From Roseburia sp. CAG:10041_57 (GTDB lineage: Bacteria > Bacillota > Clostridia > Lachnospirales > Lachnospiraceae), in the NCBI GenBank assembly GCA_001916965.1, contig MNTL01000004.1:1-64000 (forward strand): DNA of 64,000 nucleotides. The letters run 5' to 3'. Positions 34,900 through 44,648 of this stretch are shown here, in pieces. Below the pieces are notes generated by a model. That model made no database searches. It was not told the DNA's origin and saw only the letters and a program-made list of their open reading frames with translations. The position numbers and the translations under genes are program-made. Position 1 is the stretch's first letter. Every line of letters starts with the position of its first letter.

Positions 34900-36783
34900 A
34901 TGTGTGGAATTGCAGGATTTTGTAACCATCCAACGAACTGGAGAGAAAATATACACAGAATGAATGAAAGGATGCTACATCGTGGACCTGATGCAGGCGG
35001 TTTCTGGGCGAATGAGGATGCCAGTGTAGTATTTGGACATCGCAGATTATCTATTGTGGACTTATCAGAGAATGGTGCACAGCCGATGCAGTCAGCCTCC
35101 GGCAGATATATGTGTGTATATAATGGAGAAATCTATAATTATAAAGTAATTCGTGACAAACTTCTTGCAGAACATAAAGTGACGGCTTTTCGTGGTTCCT
35201 CTGATACAGAAGTGCTTCTGGAGGCTTTCGAGGCATATGGTGTCAGAGAAACAATTGCCATGTGTAAGGGAATGTTTGCCATCGCTTTGCTGGACAGACA
35301 GACTAAGAAGTTGACATTGATCCGTGACCGAATTGGTGAAAAGCCTCTTTATTATGGATTTGTAAATGGACATTTTGCGTTTGCTTCTGATCTGGGAAGT
35401 ATTACACAAATGGATGATTTTCACAATGCAATTGATACGAAGGTATTGCAGATTTATTTTGTACATGGATATATTCCAGCTCCATATTCTGTTTATGAGA
35501 ATATCTATAAGCTGGATGCAGGCTGTATGCTGGAACTGGATGCACCTTATACCGAGCCTAAGATTAGTGCATACTGGTCGGTGAGAGAAGCTGCCAAGTA
35601 TGGGGAAGAGCATCCGTTTAAAGGGACAAGACAAGAAGCAGCAGATGAGCTGGAGAGATTGCTCAAGGCATCTATCAAAGATCAGATGGTAGCAGATGTG
35701 CCGGTAGGAGCATTCCTGTCTGCTGGAATTGACAGTAGTACAGTAGTGGCTCTGATGCAGGCACAGTCAAGCCGTAAGGTGAGAAGCTTTACTATAGGAA
35801 TGGATGATCCAAAATATAATGAAGCAGTTTATGCAAAAGAAATCGCACAGCATCTGGGAACAGAGCATACAGAACTTTACATTACAGAAGAGGATGCCAA
35901 GGCAGTGATTCCTAAATTACCCTGGATGTTTGGAGAGCCTTTTGCAGATTCTTCACAGATTCCCACATACCTGGTAAGTAAGATGACCAGAGAGCATGTT
36001 ACGGTATCTTTAAGTGGAGATGCAGGGGACGAATTATTCTGTGGATATGGTTGTTATTCTTCCATTAATCGAATCTGGGGTAAAATGAAGAATTATCCGT
36101 ATGGACTCCGCAAATTATGCAGTGAACTGGTGTTACACTCTCCATTTGGAAAAAACAATCAGGTTCTGCAGACCAAGGCATATCTATTGGGAGCTAAAAG
36201 TCCGGAGAATCTGTATGAACTATCTAATGCCCAGGAGCCTCTGAGTAAAGAGATACCATTAGAGAGACAGGTTCACGGATATAAACAGAATCTGAACCCG
36301 TATGGAGATCTGAAGGATACGCAGAACTGTATCATGCTCATGGATATGGAAATGTACCATCCGGATGATATTTTGGTAAAAGTAGACAGAACAGCAATGG
36401 CAGTATCACTGGAAACCAGAGTACCTATGCTGGACAAGGATGTAGTAGAATTTGCATGGACGATTCCGATGGAATATAAGAAGCAGGGTGATGAGGGCAA
36501 GCTAGTATTAAAAGATGTCCTTTACCGATATGTTCCCAAGGAAATGATGGACAGACCAAAGAAGGGCTTCTCAATTCCCATTATGAAATGGCTCAAAGAG
36601 CCACAGCTTCGTGAATGGGCAGAGAGCCTCATAGACAGGAAAATGCTGGAGCAGCAGGGAATCCTGAATCCGGATGTAGTATGGCATATCTGGAATGATT
36701 ATGTGGAACATGACAACTGGAGAGATCAGATATGGTATATTCTGATGTTTCAGAGCTGGATGGTCAATGAGAGGGTAGCATAA
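34900..36783 (+). CDS. AsnB-type glutamine-dependent amidotransferase (second copy)
   Basis: 627 residues. Cys2 of MCGIAGF is the glutaminase nucleophile; AAAGGA (34886-34891) sits 8 bases before this ATG, and TTG 34894 is rejected because it would bury the Cys. The PP-loop reads FLSAGIDSSTVVAL, with Ala for the first Gly of the SGG signature, and SGDAGDELFCGYG follows. It is clearly different from the first copy, so the two probably act on different uronic acids or positions. Its stop overlaps the next ATG. Confidence 0.8.
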   Translation: MCGIAGFCNHPTNWRENIHRMNERMLHRGPDAGGFWANEDASVVFGHRRLSIVDLSENGAQPMQSASGRYMCVYNGEIYNYKVIRDKLLAEHKVTAFRGSSDTEVLLEAFEAYGVRETIAMCKGMFAIALLDRQTKKLTLIRDRIGEKPLYYGFVNGHFAFASDLGSITQMDDFHNAIDTKVLQIYFVHGYIPAPYSVYENIYKLDAGCMLELDAPYTEPKISAYWSVREAAKYGEEHPFKGTRQEAADELERLLKASIKDQMVADVPVGAFLSAGIDSSTVVALMQAQSSRKVRSFTIGMDDPKYNEAVYAKEIAQHLGTEHTELYITEEDAKAVIPKLPWMFGEPFADSSQIPTYLVSKMTREHVTVSLSGDAGDELFCGYGCYSSINRIWGKMKNYPYGLRKLCSELVLHSPFGKNNQVLQTKAYLLGAKSPENLYELSNAQEPLSKEIPLERQVHGYKQNLNPYGDLKDTQNCIMLMDMEMYHPDDILVKVDRTAMAVSLETRVPMLDKDVVEFAWTIPMEYKKQGDEGKLVLKDVLYRYVPKEMMDRPKKGFSIPIMKWLKEPQLREWAESLIDRKMLEQQGILNPDVVWHIWNDYVEHDNWRDQIWYILMFQSWMVNERVA

Positions 36784-38471
36784 TGCTTACAGTTCTGATT
36801 AACTGGCTCTATATCGCATTTACGACAATGTGCCTTGGGATAGGCGTTGCTGCATTTACCAGGAACAGACTTCATTACCAGATCAGCAAAGCAGACAGCA
36901 TTCTGGCAATGGGACTGATTGCAGCAACTGTCTATGCACAGATATGGAGCTTATTCTATAAGGTTGGAATCCTTGCGAATCTGGTACTTTTGCTGATATG
37001 TGCAATATCGCTTTTTTATGGTAGAGGACAACTATCATATATGATGCAGATACAGAAAAAGAAAGCTACAGTCTTAAAAGGTATTGGCTTTGCAATAGTG
37101 GTCCTTATATGGGCATATTGTACATCCAGAGGATATATGCATTACGATTCTGACCTGTATCATGCGCAAAGTATACGCTGGATAGAAGAATACGGAATAG
37201 TGAAGGGGCTGGGCAATATTCATGTGAGATTTGCCTATAACAGTTCCTTTTTTGCGTTGTCCGCGCTTTACAGTATGCCATATATATTTGGACAGTCTAT
37301 GCATAGTGTAAATGGGATGATAGCATTGATTCTCAGCATAGAGGCATTGCGTATCGTGCATGCCTGGAAACGAAAGAAGTTGCTTCTATCAGATTTTGCC
37401 AGGGCAGCAGCATTGTTCTATTTGACTTTGATATATAGTGATATTATGGCTCCAGCTTCTGATTATGCGATTATGTGCACAGTATTCTATATCATCATCA
37501 AATGGCTGAGTCAATTAGAGAATGAACGGGAAGCAGATAATGTAACGCCCTATGCATTGCTATGCGTGGCAGGGGTCTATGCAGTATCCCTGAAACTGAC
37601 AGCCGGATTGATTCTGATACTGGTTCTGAAACCGGCTATTATGTTGATACGGCAGAAGCGCTGGAAAGAAATTATACTTTATCTATGCATGGGCATTGGA
37701 GTTATAACACCATGGCTTATAAGGACAGTATGGATATCAGGATATTTGTTATATCCTTTTCCTGCGTTGGATATATTCTCTGTAGACTGGAAGATTCCGA
37801 CCCAGGCAGCAGCATTGGATGCTGCGGAAATTAAGACCTGGGGAAGGGGCTTGAATAATGCGGCACTGGTAAATATTCCAATGACAGAATGGTTCCTACA
37901 GTGGTTTCAGACTATGCTGCCGATGTTGGGTAAATTATTTATTATCGCAGATATCATAAGTATCATTCTGGGATTCCCTATGCTCATAATTGCCTTATTT
38001 AGAAGAAAAGCTGATAAGATAAAAGACATTGGGCTGGTGTGGCTGGCAATAGCCGCATCTTATCTGTTCTGGCAGTTATCAGCACCACTGCTCAGATATG
38101 GGTATGCCTATATATTACTGTTGATAGCGCTGACTGGTGGCATGATGTGGACTGCAATCTGTATTAAAATAAAACTTGCAGATACAGAAAGCATGGATAG
38201 AATCCTGTGTATACTGCTTCTGATGTTGGGATTTGTGAAGATATGGTCATTAGGAGGCTATATTGTAACACAGAGCAACCTGCCATATTATGTGGCGCAA
38301 CAGAATTACGGAAGCTATGAGCTGGATTCCTATGAAGTCAATGGAGTTACGTTCTATTATCCGGTAAGCGGTGATAGAGTGGGATATGATGCATTTCCTG
38401 CAATTCCAAGGAAGGTGGATATTACTTTCCGGGGAGATACATTGAAGCAGGGATTCAGGAGTATTGAATAA
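36783..38471 (+). CDS. LIC_10190-like polytopic membrane protein
   Basis: 562 residues, about twelve membrane segments and a short soluble tail (about 515-562). The outside loop after the fourth segment reads MHYDSDLYHAQSIRWIEEYG then GLGNIHVRFAYNSSFF, the most conserved stretch of this poorly known group, with two Asp residues near the membrane as in GT-C enzymes. The start overlaps the asnB stop. The role is unproven; a GT-C-type sugar transfer to the outward-facing glycan is likely. Confidence 0.6.
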   Translation: MLTVLINWLYIAFTTMCLGIGVAAFTRNRLHYQISKADSILAMGLIAATVYAQIWSLFYKVGILANLVLLLICAISLFYGRGQLSYMMQIQKKKATVLKGIGFAIVVLIWAYCTSRGYMHYDSDLYHAQSIRWIEEYGIVKGLGNIHVRFAYNSSFFALSALYSMPYIFGQSMHSVNGMIALILSIEALRIVHAWKRKKLLLSDFARAAALFYLTLIYSDIMAPASDYAIMCTVFYIIIKWLSQLENEREADNVTPYALLCVAGVYAVSLKLTAGLILILVLKPAIMLIRQKRWKEIILYLCMGIGVITPWLIRTVWISGYLLYPFPALDIFSVDWKIPTQAAALDAAEIKTWGRGLNNAALVNIPMTEWFLQWFQTMLPMLGKLFIIADIISIILGFPMLIIALFRRKADKIKDIGLVWLAIAASYLFWQLSAPLLRYGYAYILLLIALTGGMMWTAICIKIKLADTESMDRILCILLLMLGFVKIWSLGGYIVTQSNLPYYVAQQNYGSYELDSYEVNGVTFYYPVSGDRVGYDAFPAIPRKVDITFRGDTLKQGFRSIE

Positions 38472-38491
38472 AAGGTGGTATTTAAAAGCAG

Positions 38492-38520
38492 TTTACCGAT
38501 TTGTAATCTTGTGCTATGAT
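38492..38520 (+). promoter_or_regulatory. Internal promoter candidate before the PMT-like gene
   Basis: TTTACC (38492-38497) and TATGAT (38515-38520) are spaced by exactly 17 bases in a 91-base gap; the -10 matches the consensus at 5 of 6 positions. It could drive the second half of the cluster. No terminator-like hairpin precedes it. Confidence 0.42.
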
Positions 38521-38562
38521 TTGTGTTAGTGCGAAGTTTGTTTAAACGAAAGGAATGGAAGA

Positions 38563-40137
38563 GTGAAGACACTGAGAAAATTCAAAGTACCTGAATGGGT
38601 AACGGCAGGACTTGCATTTATATATTATTGGATTATGGCATTATATAAATTGACCAATGCACCAATCTGGCAGGATGAATCAATGGAATATTATTGCTCC
38701 ATACCAGTAAAAGGAGCTATCCAGGGCGTGACACAATATACGACCATGTATGAACGTATGGCGTATATTCAGCAGCAGCCTCCTTTATATAACTGGTTGA
38801 TGTGTATCTGGCTGCAGATTCATGACAGTGAGTGGTGGTATCGTTTTTCCAGTGTAGTAATGGGCTTCATTGCAGTAATTGGTTTATATCTGGTCATAAA
38901 GAAACTGTGTGGCAGATTTTCAGCTACCTTGTCTGTTTTTGTGTTTTCCAGTATTTATATTCTGATGTATTATGTGAAAGAAGCATCAGAATATATGCTT
39001 TTAATTATGCTGTTAATCTGGACTGTATATCTATACCTGTTTATATTAGAGCAGATCACGATTAAAAGAGCAATTATGTTTACAATTCTATGTGTAGTAG
39101 ATGTATATACACATTATGGCGCTGTATTTGTCATTATACCAATGGCACTGCAGCTGTTAGTATACTATTGGAAATCAGGAGAGAAGAAAACGTTCCGGAC
39201 TACTTTGATATCTTATGTTGCAGCTGGTATAGGGGCTGGAATTCCTTTGCTTTATTTCTTCATGTTACCCCAGTCAACGAATCCAATCAGTACACTTGGG
39301 GCTGACAAGCCGATAGAGATAACTGGTAATAATGTCATACTGGATTTCTTTGACAGTCTGATGTGGGTGCTTCGCTGGTGCATGCTGGACTATGACAGGG
39401 ATGCAGAGAAGATAACATGGGCAATATGGATCATTCTTTTTGCGCTATTGGGTCTTGGCATATTTGTTTATAGAAAGACGCATAGAAAAGAAGTTAAGTT
39501 TTTTATCAGATGTAATATATGGGTATTTCTTATTTATTACGTGATTACAACACTGAATATCTATGCATATGGTTGGTTTGGTAATCGTTATAATTTGTTT
39601 ATATTTCCGCTGTGGTTCATTTTGATTGCAGTTATTTTATATGAAACGGTTATGATCTTCAAGGAAAGTGACAAGCAATGGATGCGTAAGGTATCACCAT
39701 TTATAAGTGCCGGAATCGTGATTGCCATGATCTTGTACTGCACATATGGGGATTACCGAATCAGTAATCACTGGGCAAAAAGTGATTTAAGAACTGTGGT
39801 CAGAACATGGCGGTCAGATGATGGAGAAGAAGTTCCGACTTTTGTCAATTTCCATCAGAGGTATGCATTTGTATATTACTTGACACATAGCGAAGAGTAT
39901 CAGGAATCCGACTGGAATCAGATTTATTGCAATGAAACATTGGAAACATTGGATTATAGTGATGGGGAATGGATATCTTTTCTGAATGAGAATGTTTATC
40001 CTGATGGTCTGCCAAAGCAGATTTATGTGGTATCTGGACAACATGATACCGTAGTGAATGCCTTAGAGTCCATAGGGTATCAAACCACAGCAGTTGTGGA
40101 TACCACTGCTAAATTGTTCCTGTTGGAACAGAAATAA
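38563..40137 (+). CDS. PMT/ArnT-like GT-C glycosyltransferase
   Basis: 524 residues, about eleven membrane segments and a soluble C-terminal portion (about 415-524). The first outside loop has APIWQDESMEYYCS, where the Asp-Glu is the catalytic acid of GT-C enzymes, and a second loop has QQPPLYNWLMCIW, the PMT/ArnT pattern. These enzymes use a polyprenyl-phosphate sugar on the outside of the membrane. The start is GTG, with AAAGGA (38549-38554) 8 bases upstream. The only polyprenyl-phosphate sugar synthase seen in the window is the fusion at 10792. Confidence 0.75.
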   Translation: MKTLRKFKVPEWVTAGLAFIYYWIMALYKLTNAPIWQDESMEYYCSIPVKGAIQGVTQYTTMYERMAYIQQQPPLYNWLMCIWLQIHDSEWWYRFSSVVMGFIAVIGLYLVIKKLCGRFSATLSVFVFSSIYILMYYVKEASEYMLLIMLLIWTVYLYLFILEQITIKRAIMFTILCVVDVYTHYGAVFVIIPMALQLLVYYWKSGEKKTFRTTLISYVAAGIGAGIPLLYFFMLPQSTNPISTLGADKPIEITGNNVILDFFDSLMWVLRWCMLDYDRDAEKITWAIWIILFALLGLGIFVYRKTHRKEVKFFIRCNIWVFLIYYVITTLNIYAYGWFGNRYNLFIFPLWFILIAVILYETVMIFKESDKQWMRKVSPFISAGIVIAMILYCTYGDYRISNHWAKSDLRTVVRTWRSDDGEEVPTFVNFHQRYAFVYYLTHSEEYQESDWNQIYCNETLETLDYSDGEWISFLNENVYPDGLPKQIYVVSGQHDTVVNALESIGYQTTAVVDTTAKLFLLEQK

Positions 40138-40152
40138 AGAACGAGGGAATCT

Positions 40153-41052
40153 ATGATTTTAATTCATGTGATGGGTGGATTGGGTAATCAATTATACCAA
40201 TATGCCCTTTATGAAAAAATGAAAAGCCTTGGGAAAAAAGTGAAACTGGATACGTATGCATATAACGATGCAGCTGGAGAGGATAAGGAATGGCGTAGTC
40301 TGGAACTTGATCGGTTCCCTGCTATAGAGTACGATAAGGCAACTTCTGAGGACAGAACAAAGCTTTTGGATAATTCGGGTCTGCTTACTGCTAAGATCCG
40401 TAGAAAGCTTCTGGGAAGAAAAGACAAGACAATAAGAGAAAGTAAGGAGTATATGCCTGAAATCTTTCATATGGATGACGTATATCTCTATGGCTTCTGG
40501 AATTGTGAGCGGTATTATGAGGATATTATTCCACTGTTACAGGACAAGTTACAGTTTCCGATAAGTGATGACCCAAGAAATCAGCAGTGTATAGAGCAGA
40601 TGCAGAAGGAGAATGCGGTCAGCATCCATATTCGGAGAACGGATTATCTGACAGTGGCAGATGGAGCCAGATATATGGGAATCTGCACGGAAGATTATTA
40701 TAAAGGCGCAATGGCATATATAGAAGAAAGAGTCAGTAATCCGGTATATTATATTTTCTCTGATGATGTAGAATATGCGAAACAGCATTATCATCAGGAT
40801 AATATGCATGTGGTAGATTGGAATAGCAAGGCAGATAGCATCTATGATATGCAGCTTATGAGCAAATGTAAGCATAATATCTGTGCAAACAGTACATTCA
40901 GTATGTGGGCAGCAAGGTTGAATCAAAATAAGGAGAAAATCATGATAAGACCATTGCATCATGATAATTATGAGACAACAACAGCTACACAGGTAAAGCA
41001 AAATTGGAAAAACTGGATTCTATTGGATCAGAATGGACAAGTGTGTGAATAG
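40153..41052 (+). CDS. GT11 family fucosyltransferase (alpha-1,2-type)
   Basis: 299 residues, the usual size of bacterial GT11. GGLGNQLYQYALYEKM at the N-terminus and VSIHIRRTDYL (the HxRRxD GDP-binding motif) are both intact; SDDVEYAKQHY and the C-terminal CANSTFSMWAARLN complete the family. It should transfer fucose from GDP-fucose, usually to galactose. No GDP-fucose genes are in the window. It overlaps the next gene by 20 bases. Confidence 0.85.
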   Translation: MILIHVMGGLGNQLYQYALYEKMKSLGKKVKLDTYAYNDAAGEDKEWRSLELDRFPAIEYDKATSEDRTKLLDNSGLLTAKIRRKLLGRKDKTIRESKEYMPEIFHMDDVYLYGFWNCERYYEDIIPLLQDKLQFPISDDPRNQQCIEQMQKENAVSIHIRRTDYLTVADGARYMGICTEDYYKGAMAYIEERVSNPVYYIFSDDVEYAKQHYHQDNMHVVDWNSKADSIYDMQLMSKCKHNICANSTFSMWAARLNQNKEKIMIRPLHHDNYETTTATQVKQNWKNWILLDQNGQVCE

Positions 41053-42055
41053 AAATGATTTAATATCTGTAATTGTTCCTGTGTATAATATGGAACAATA
41101 TATGGAGAGATGTGTGAATTCCATAATAAATCAGACTTATCATAATCTGGAGATTATTCTGGTAGACGATGGCTCTACAGACCATTCCACTGCAATGTGT
41201 GATGAGTACGCATTGCGTGACGAGCGGATCAAAGTCGTACACAAACCCAATGGCGGATTATCAGATGCCAGGAATGCAGGTCTGGCAGTTGTCAGTGGAA
41301 ATTATGTCGGTTATGTTGACAGTGACGACTGGATAGAACCTCAGATGTATGAGAAGATGTATGCTGCCTGCGTAGAAAACAATGCACAGGTGGCAGTGTG
41401 CCGGTATGCAAAGGCTTATCAGGACAGGATAGAGAGAGGCGGCAATGGCAGGATTACGGCTTTTGACAGAGAAGGAATCCTGAAGGTATATTTATCAGAT
41501 ACGGATGAGTATGTCGTCTATAACTCTGTATGGAGTAAACTGTTTGCAAGAGAAGTTGTAGAGGGAGTCCTTTTCCCAGTTGGAAAAAATTCTGAGGATA
41601 TCATGTATACAACTAGGGCATTCTGCAAACTTGAAAGGGCAGTATATATAGATGAGTGTCTGTATAATTATGTGCTTGATCGGGAAGGCAGTATTATGAA
41701 TGTGAATCGTACAGAGAGGATGTTTGGCGATGAAATTCCTTTCTGGAGAGAGCACATAGCTTATATCAGGCAACATGTCTCAGATCAAATGGGAGACATG
41801 GCTGCGTATTATTTTTATCGTAGAATGTTATCATATTATATGGAGTTATCTCAGATATCAGCTACTAGGGATGCGGCAAGACGCATTGTGTCTATGATGA
41901 AAAGTGAAAAAAAGGAAATTCTGAGAGTGTATCAAAGTGCCTATGAAGGTAATGGGGATGTTGCTAGAATGCGTATTTTTCTGATGTCTCCCACAGGGTA
42001 TAAGGTCATAAACAAATTATACGAGAAAGTCATTATACCTTTTAGATATAAATAA
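41033..42055 (+). CDS. GT2 glycosyltransferase
   Basis: 340 residues, GT-A fold. LISVIVPVYNMEQYMERCV, IILVDDGSTDHS and the metal-binding YVDSDDWIEPQMYE are clear, and NGGLSDARNAGL is the usual central motif. C-terminal helices (about 230-340) are typical of EpsJ/WcaA-type enzymes. The start is uncertain: ATG 41033 overlaps the GT11 gene by 20 bases, and GTG 41045 is an alternative. An inverting cytoplasmic transferase; sugar unknown. Confidence 0.82.
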   Translation: MDKCVNRNDLISVIVPVYNMEQYMERCVNSIINQTYHNLEIILVDDGSTDHSTAMCDEYALRDERIKVVHKPNGGLSDARNAGLAVVSGNYVGYVDSDDWIEPQMYEKMYAACVENNAQVAVCRYAKAYQDRIERGGNGRITAFDREGILKVYLSDTDEYVVYNSVWSKLFAREVVEGVLFPVGKNSEDIMYTTRAFCKLERAVYIDECLYNYVLDREGSIMNVNRTERMFGDEIPFWREHIAYIRQHVSDQMGDMAAYYFYRRMLSYYMELSQISATRDAARRIVSMMKSEKKEILRVYQSAYEGNGDVARMRIFLMSPTGYKVINKLYEKVIIPFRYK

Positions 42056-42066
42056 GGACGAAACAT

Positions 42067-43530
42067 ATGTTATTTAATTCTTATATTTTTATTTTCCTAT
42101 TTCTGCCATTGGTTTTGGCTGGATATTATGGGTTAAATCATTTCAAACAATATAAGCTTGGTATGGCATGGCTGATTGGCATGTCTATGTGGTTCTATGG
42201 CTATAACAGTATACACTACCTGTTCATACTGATAATAAGTATTTTGTTAAATTATCTTCTGGTAGAAGGTATGTCCAGGGTGAAACGCCATAAAAGCAGG
42301 CAGTTGCTCATGATTGTTGGAATACTGCTAAATCTTGGCATTTTATTCTATTATAAGTATTATGATTTCTTTATAGAAAATGTAAATGCAGTCTTAAAGA
42401 CAGATATTCATCTGCTTCGTGTAGTTCTGCCACTGGGAATCAGTTTCTATACATTTCAGCAGCTGTCATATGTAATAGATTACTATAGACAGGATTGTGA
42501 GAAATACAGCCTGCTGGAATATGCTGCTTATGTTTCTTTTTTTCCACAGTTGATAGCGGGACCGATTGTATACCATAATGAATTAATTCCACAGTTCCGG
42601 GATAAAAGCAGAAAGAAGATAAATGCAGAAAATTTCAGTAAGGGAATTTATGCGTTTGTGTTGGGACTCGCAAAGAAAGTATTGATTGCAGATACTTTTT
42701 CCAAAGTTGTGACGATAGGGTACCAGGCAGTCGGGGAGCTGAATAGTCCAACCATTCTGTTGGTCATGGTATGCTATTCTTTACAGATTTATTTTGACTT
42801 CAGTGGCTATTGTGATATGGCATATGGTATTGGGTATATGTTTAACGTAGAATTGCCGGTGAATTTTAATTCACCGTATAAGGCGGTATCTATTGTAGAT
42901 TTCTGGGATAGATGGCATATGACCCTGACCAGGTTCTTTACCAGATATGTGTATATTCCGCTTGGGGGCAGCAGGAGAGGTAAGATAAGGACATATCTTA
43001 ATGTAATGATTGTTTTCTTTGTCAGCGGTGTATGGCATGGGGCAAACTGGACTTTTATTTTATGGGGAATCATAAATGGTGTTGCCAATGTAGTGCATAA
43101 AATATTCAGTAAATGGATAGATAGAATTCCAAAAATATTACGTATGGGAATCACTTTTGTATTCTGTACTTTTGCATGGAGCTTATTCAGGGCAGAATCA
43201 GTAGCACAGGCATTTGAATTGTGGAACAGACTGTTTCATGGAGACTGGGGGGCTATATACACTCCTATCACAGGGCAATTTAACAATATTGTGGAAATGA
43301 AGATGCTATATCGTATCGGATTAAGCTCTGTAATCAATGCATACCCGGGATTTTGTGTTTTGATTCTTACATTTATAGTTGTAATTGCATGTTTTGCAAT
43401 GCGTAATACGCAGGAAAAGGCAGCGGATATGCAGTATACCAATCGTAAGATTATCGCAATCACAGTATTGTTTATTTGGAGTGTTATGTCATTATCAGAA
43501 GTCAGCGAATTTTTGTATTTTAATTTTTAG
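42067..43530 (+). CDS. MBOAT family O-acyltransferase (AlgI/DltB-like)
   Basis: 487 residues, about eleven membrane segments. It shows the MBOAT pattern PLGISFYTFQQLSYVIDYYR, FPQLIAGPI, WDRWHMTLTRFFTRYVYIPLG-type loop and the invariant His in SGVWHGANWTFILWG. MBOAT proteins hand acyl groups from inside to a surface glycan. The next gene encodes the expected SGNH-like partner, so the pair probably O-acetylates this glycan. The ATG is 11 bases after the preceding GT2 stop. Confidence 0.88.
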   Translation: MLFNSYIFIFLFLPLVLAGYYGLNHFKQYKLGMAWLIGMSMWFYGYNSIHYLFILIISILLNYLLVEGMSRVKRHKSRQLLMIVGILLNLGILFYYKYYDFFIENVNAVLKTDIHLLRVVLPLGISFYTFQQLSYVIDYYRQDCEKYSLLEYAAYVSFFPQLIAGPIVYHNELIPQFRDKSRKKINAENFSKGIYAFVLGLAKKVLIADTFSKVVTIGYQAVGELNSPTILLVMVCYSLQIYFDFSGYCDMAYGIGYMFNVELPVNFNSPYKAVSIVDFWDRWHMTLTRFFTRYVYIPLGGSRRGKIRTYLNVMIVFFVSGVWHGANWTFILWGIINGVANVVHKIFSKWIDRIPKILRMGITFVFCTFAWSLFRAESVAQAFELWNRLFHGDWGAIYTPITGQFNNIVEMKMLYRIGLSSVINAYPGFCVLILTFIVVIACFAMRNTQEKAADMQYTNRKIIAITVLFIWSVMSLSEVSEFLYFNF

Positions 43531-43538
43531 GAGCAGTA

Positions 43539-44606
43539 ATGCAGGCAAAAACATGGTTAAAAAAGTGTATATCAGCGTTAATTGGGTCCATAGTATTGTT
43601 CTTTGTACTATGTTTTGTTTTTGACCCGTATTTTCATTTTCATAAACCGTTTTCATTTGTAAGATACCGTTTGTATGATGAGAGATATACGAATGATGGG
43701 ATTTCCAGACATTTTGACTATAATGCAATGATAACAGGAACTTCCATGGCGCAGAATTTTAAACCCAGTGAAATGGATCAATTATTTGGAACACAATCTG
43801 TAAAAGAGACTTTTTCAGGTGCCGGTTATCAGGAATTATCACAGAATCTGGAAAGGGCACTGAAACGTAATTCTAATTTGAAAACAGTAATATGGACAAT
43901 AGATTATAATGGATTGATCAGAGAGAAAGACTGGACACAATATGAGGGATATCCAACATATTTATATGATGATAATCCATGGAATGATACACAGTACGTT
44001 TTTAATAAGTCGGTATTTTATCATGGAGTATTGACTAATATTGCAAAAACAATCTTACAGAGACCGAGTACATCTATGGATGAATATTCATCCTGGGATA
44101 AACCAACAGGTTTACAGTATATTATGCAAAGCTATGACAGGTGGGAAGAGAAAGCGCCCATGCGGGCAGGACTTTCGCCTGAAGAAAGAGAAATGGTCAT
44201 CACCAATATCCGTGAAAATATTGTAGAATTAGTAAAACAATATCCGGATACTACATTCTATCTGTTTTACACTCCGTACAGTATCTGCTTCTGGGATTTC
44301 CAGAATCAGGAAGGACTTATGATGCGGCAATTTGAAGCAGAACAGATTGCAACAGAAATGCTGTTGGACTGTGCAAATGTGAAGCTCTATAATTTTTATG
44401 ATAAATATGATATAATATGTAATCTTGATAATTACAGAGACAGGGAGCATTATGCACCTGAAATTAACAGTGAAATATTACAGTGGATACAGGCTGGGGA
44501 TGGATTGATCACCAGAGATAATTATATGTCTAAGTTAGAGCAGGAAAAAGAATTTTATCTCAATTATGATTACGACAGCATTTATCAGGCTAATGTTGAG
44601 CAATAG
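43539..44606 (+). CDS. SGNH-like/DltD-AlgX-type partner of the MBOAT protein
   Basis: 355 residues with one N-terminal membrane anchor (about 8-28) and an outside domain. GTSMAQNFKPSEMDQLFG (about 68-85) carries a Gly-x-Ser and the Asn expected in SGNH-type block I, and DREHYAPEIN near residue 305 supplies the Asp and His. This is the layout of proteins paired with MBOAT enzymes, where they move the acyl group to the sugar. AGGAG lies before the ATG; it starts 9 bases after the MBOAT gene. Confidence 0.75.
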   Translation: MQAKTWLKKCISALIGSIVLFFVLCFVFDPYFHFHKPFSFVRYRLYDERYTNDGISRHFDYNAMITGTSMAQNFKPSEMDQLFGTQSVKETFSGAGYQELSQNLERALKRNSNLKTVIWTIDYNGLIREKDWTQYEGYPTYLYDDNPWNDTQYVFNKSVFYHGVLTNIAKTILQRPSTSMDEYSSWDKPTGLQYIMQSYDRWEEKAPMRAGLSPEEREMVITNIRENIVELVKQYPDTTFYLFYTPYSICFWDFQNQEGLMMRQFEAEQIATEMLLDCANVKLYNFYDKYDIICNLDNYRDREHYAPEINSEILQWIQAGDGLITRDNYMSKLEQEKEFYLNYDYDSIYQANVEQ

Positions 44607-44648
44607 ATATATGATCATGCACTATGCAGGTAGGAAATGAGGAATAAA

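Noticed and set aside
30912..36783. Two AsnB proteins as housekeeping asparagine synthetases
   Set aside because: Both are embedded among glycosyltransferase genes with coupled spacing, and uronic acid genes are nearby; a glycan role is more likely.
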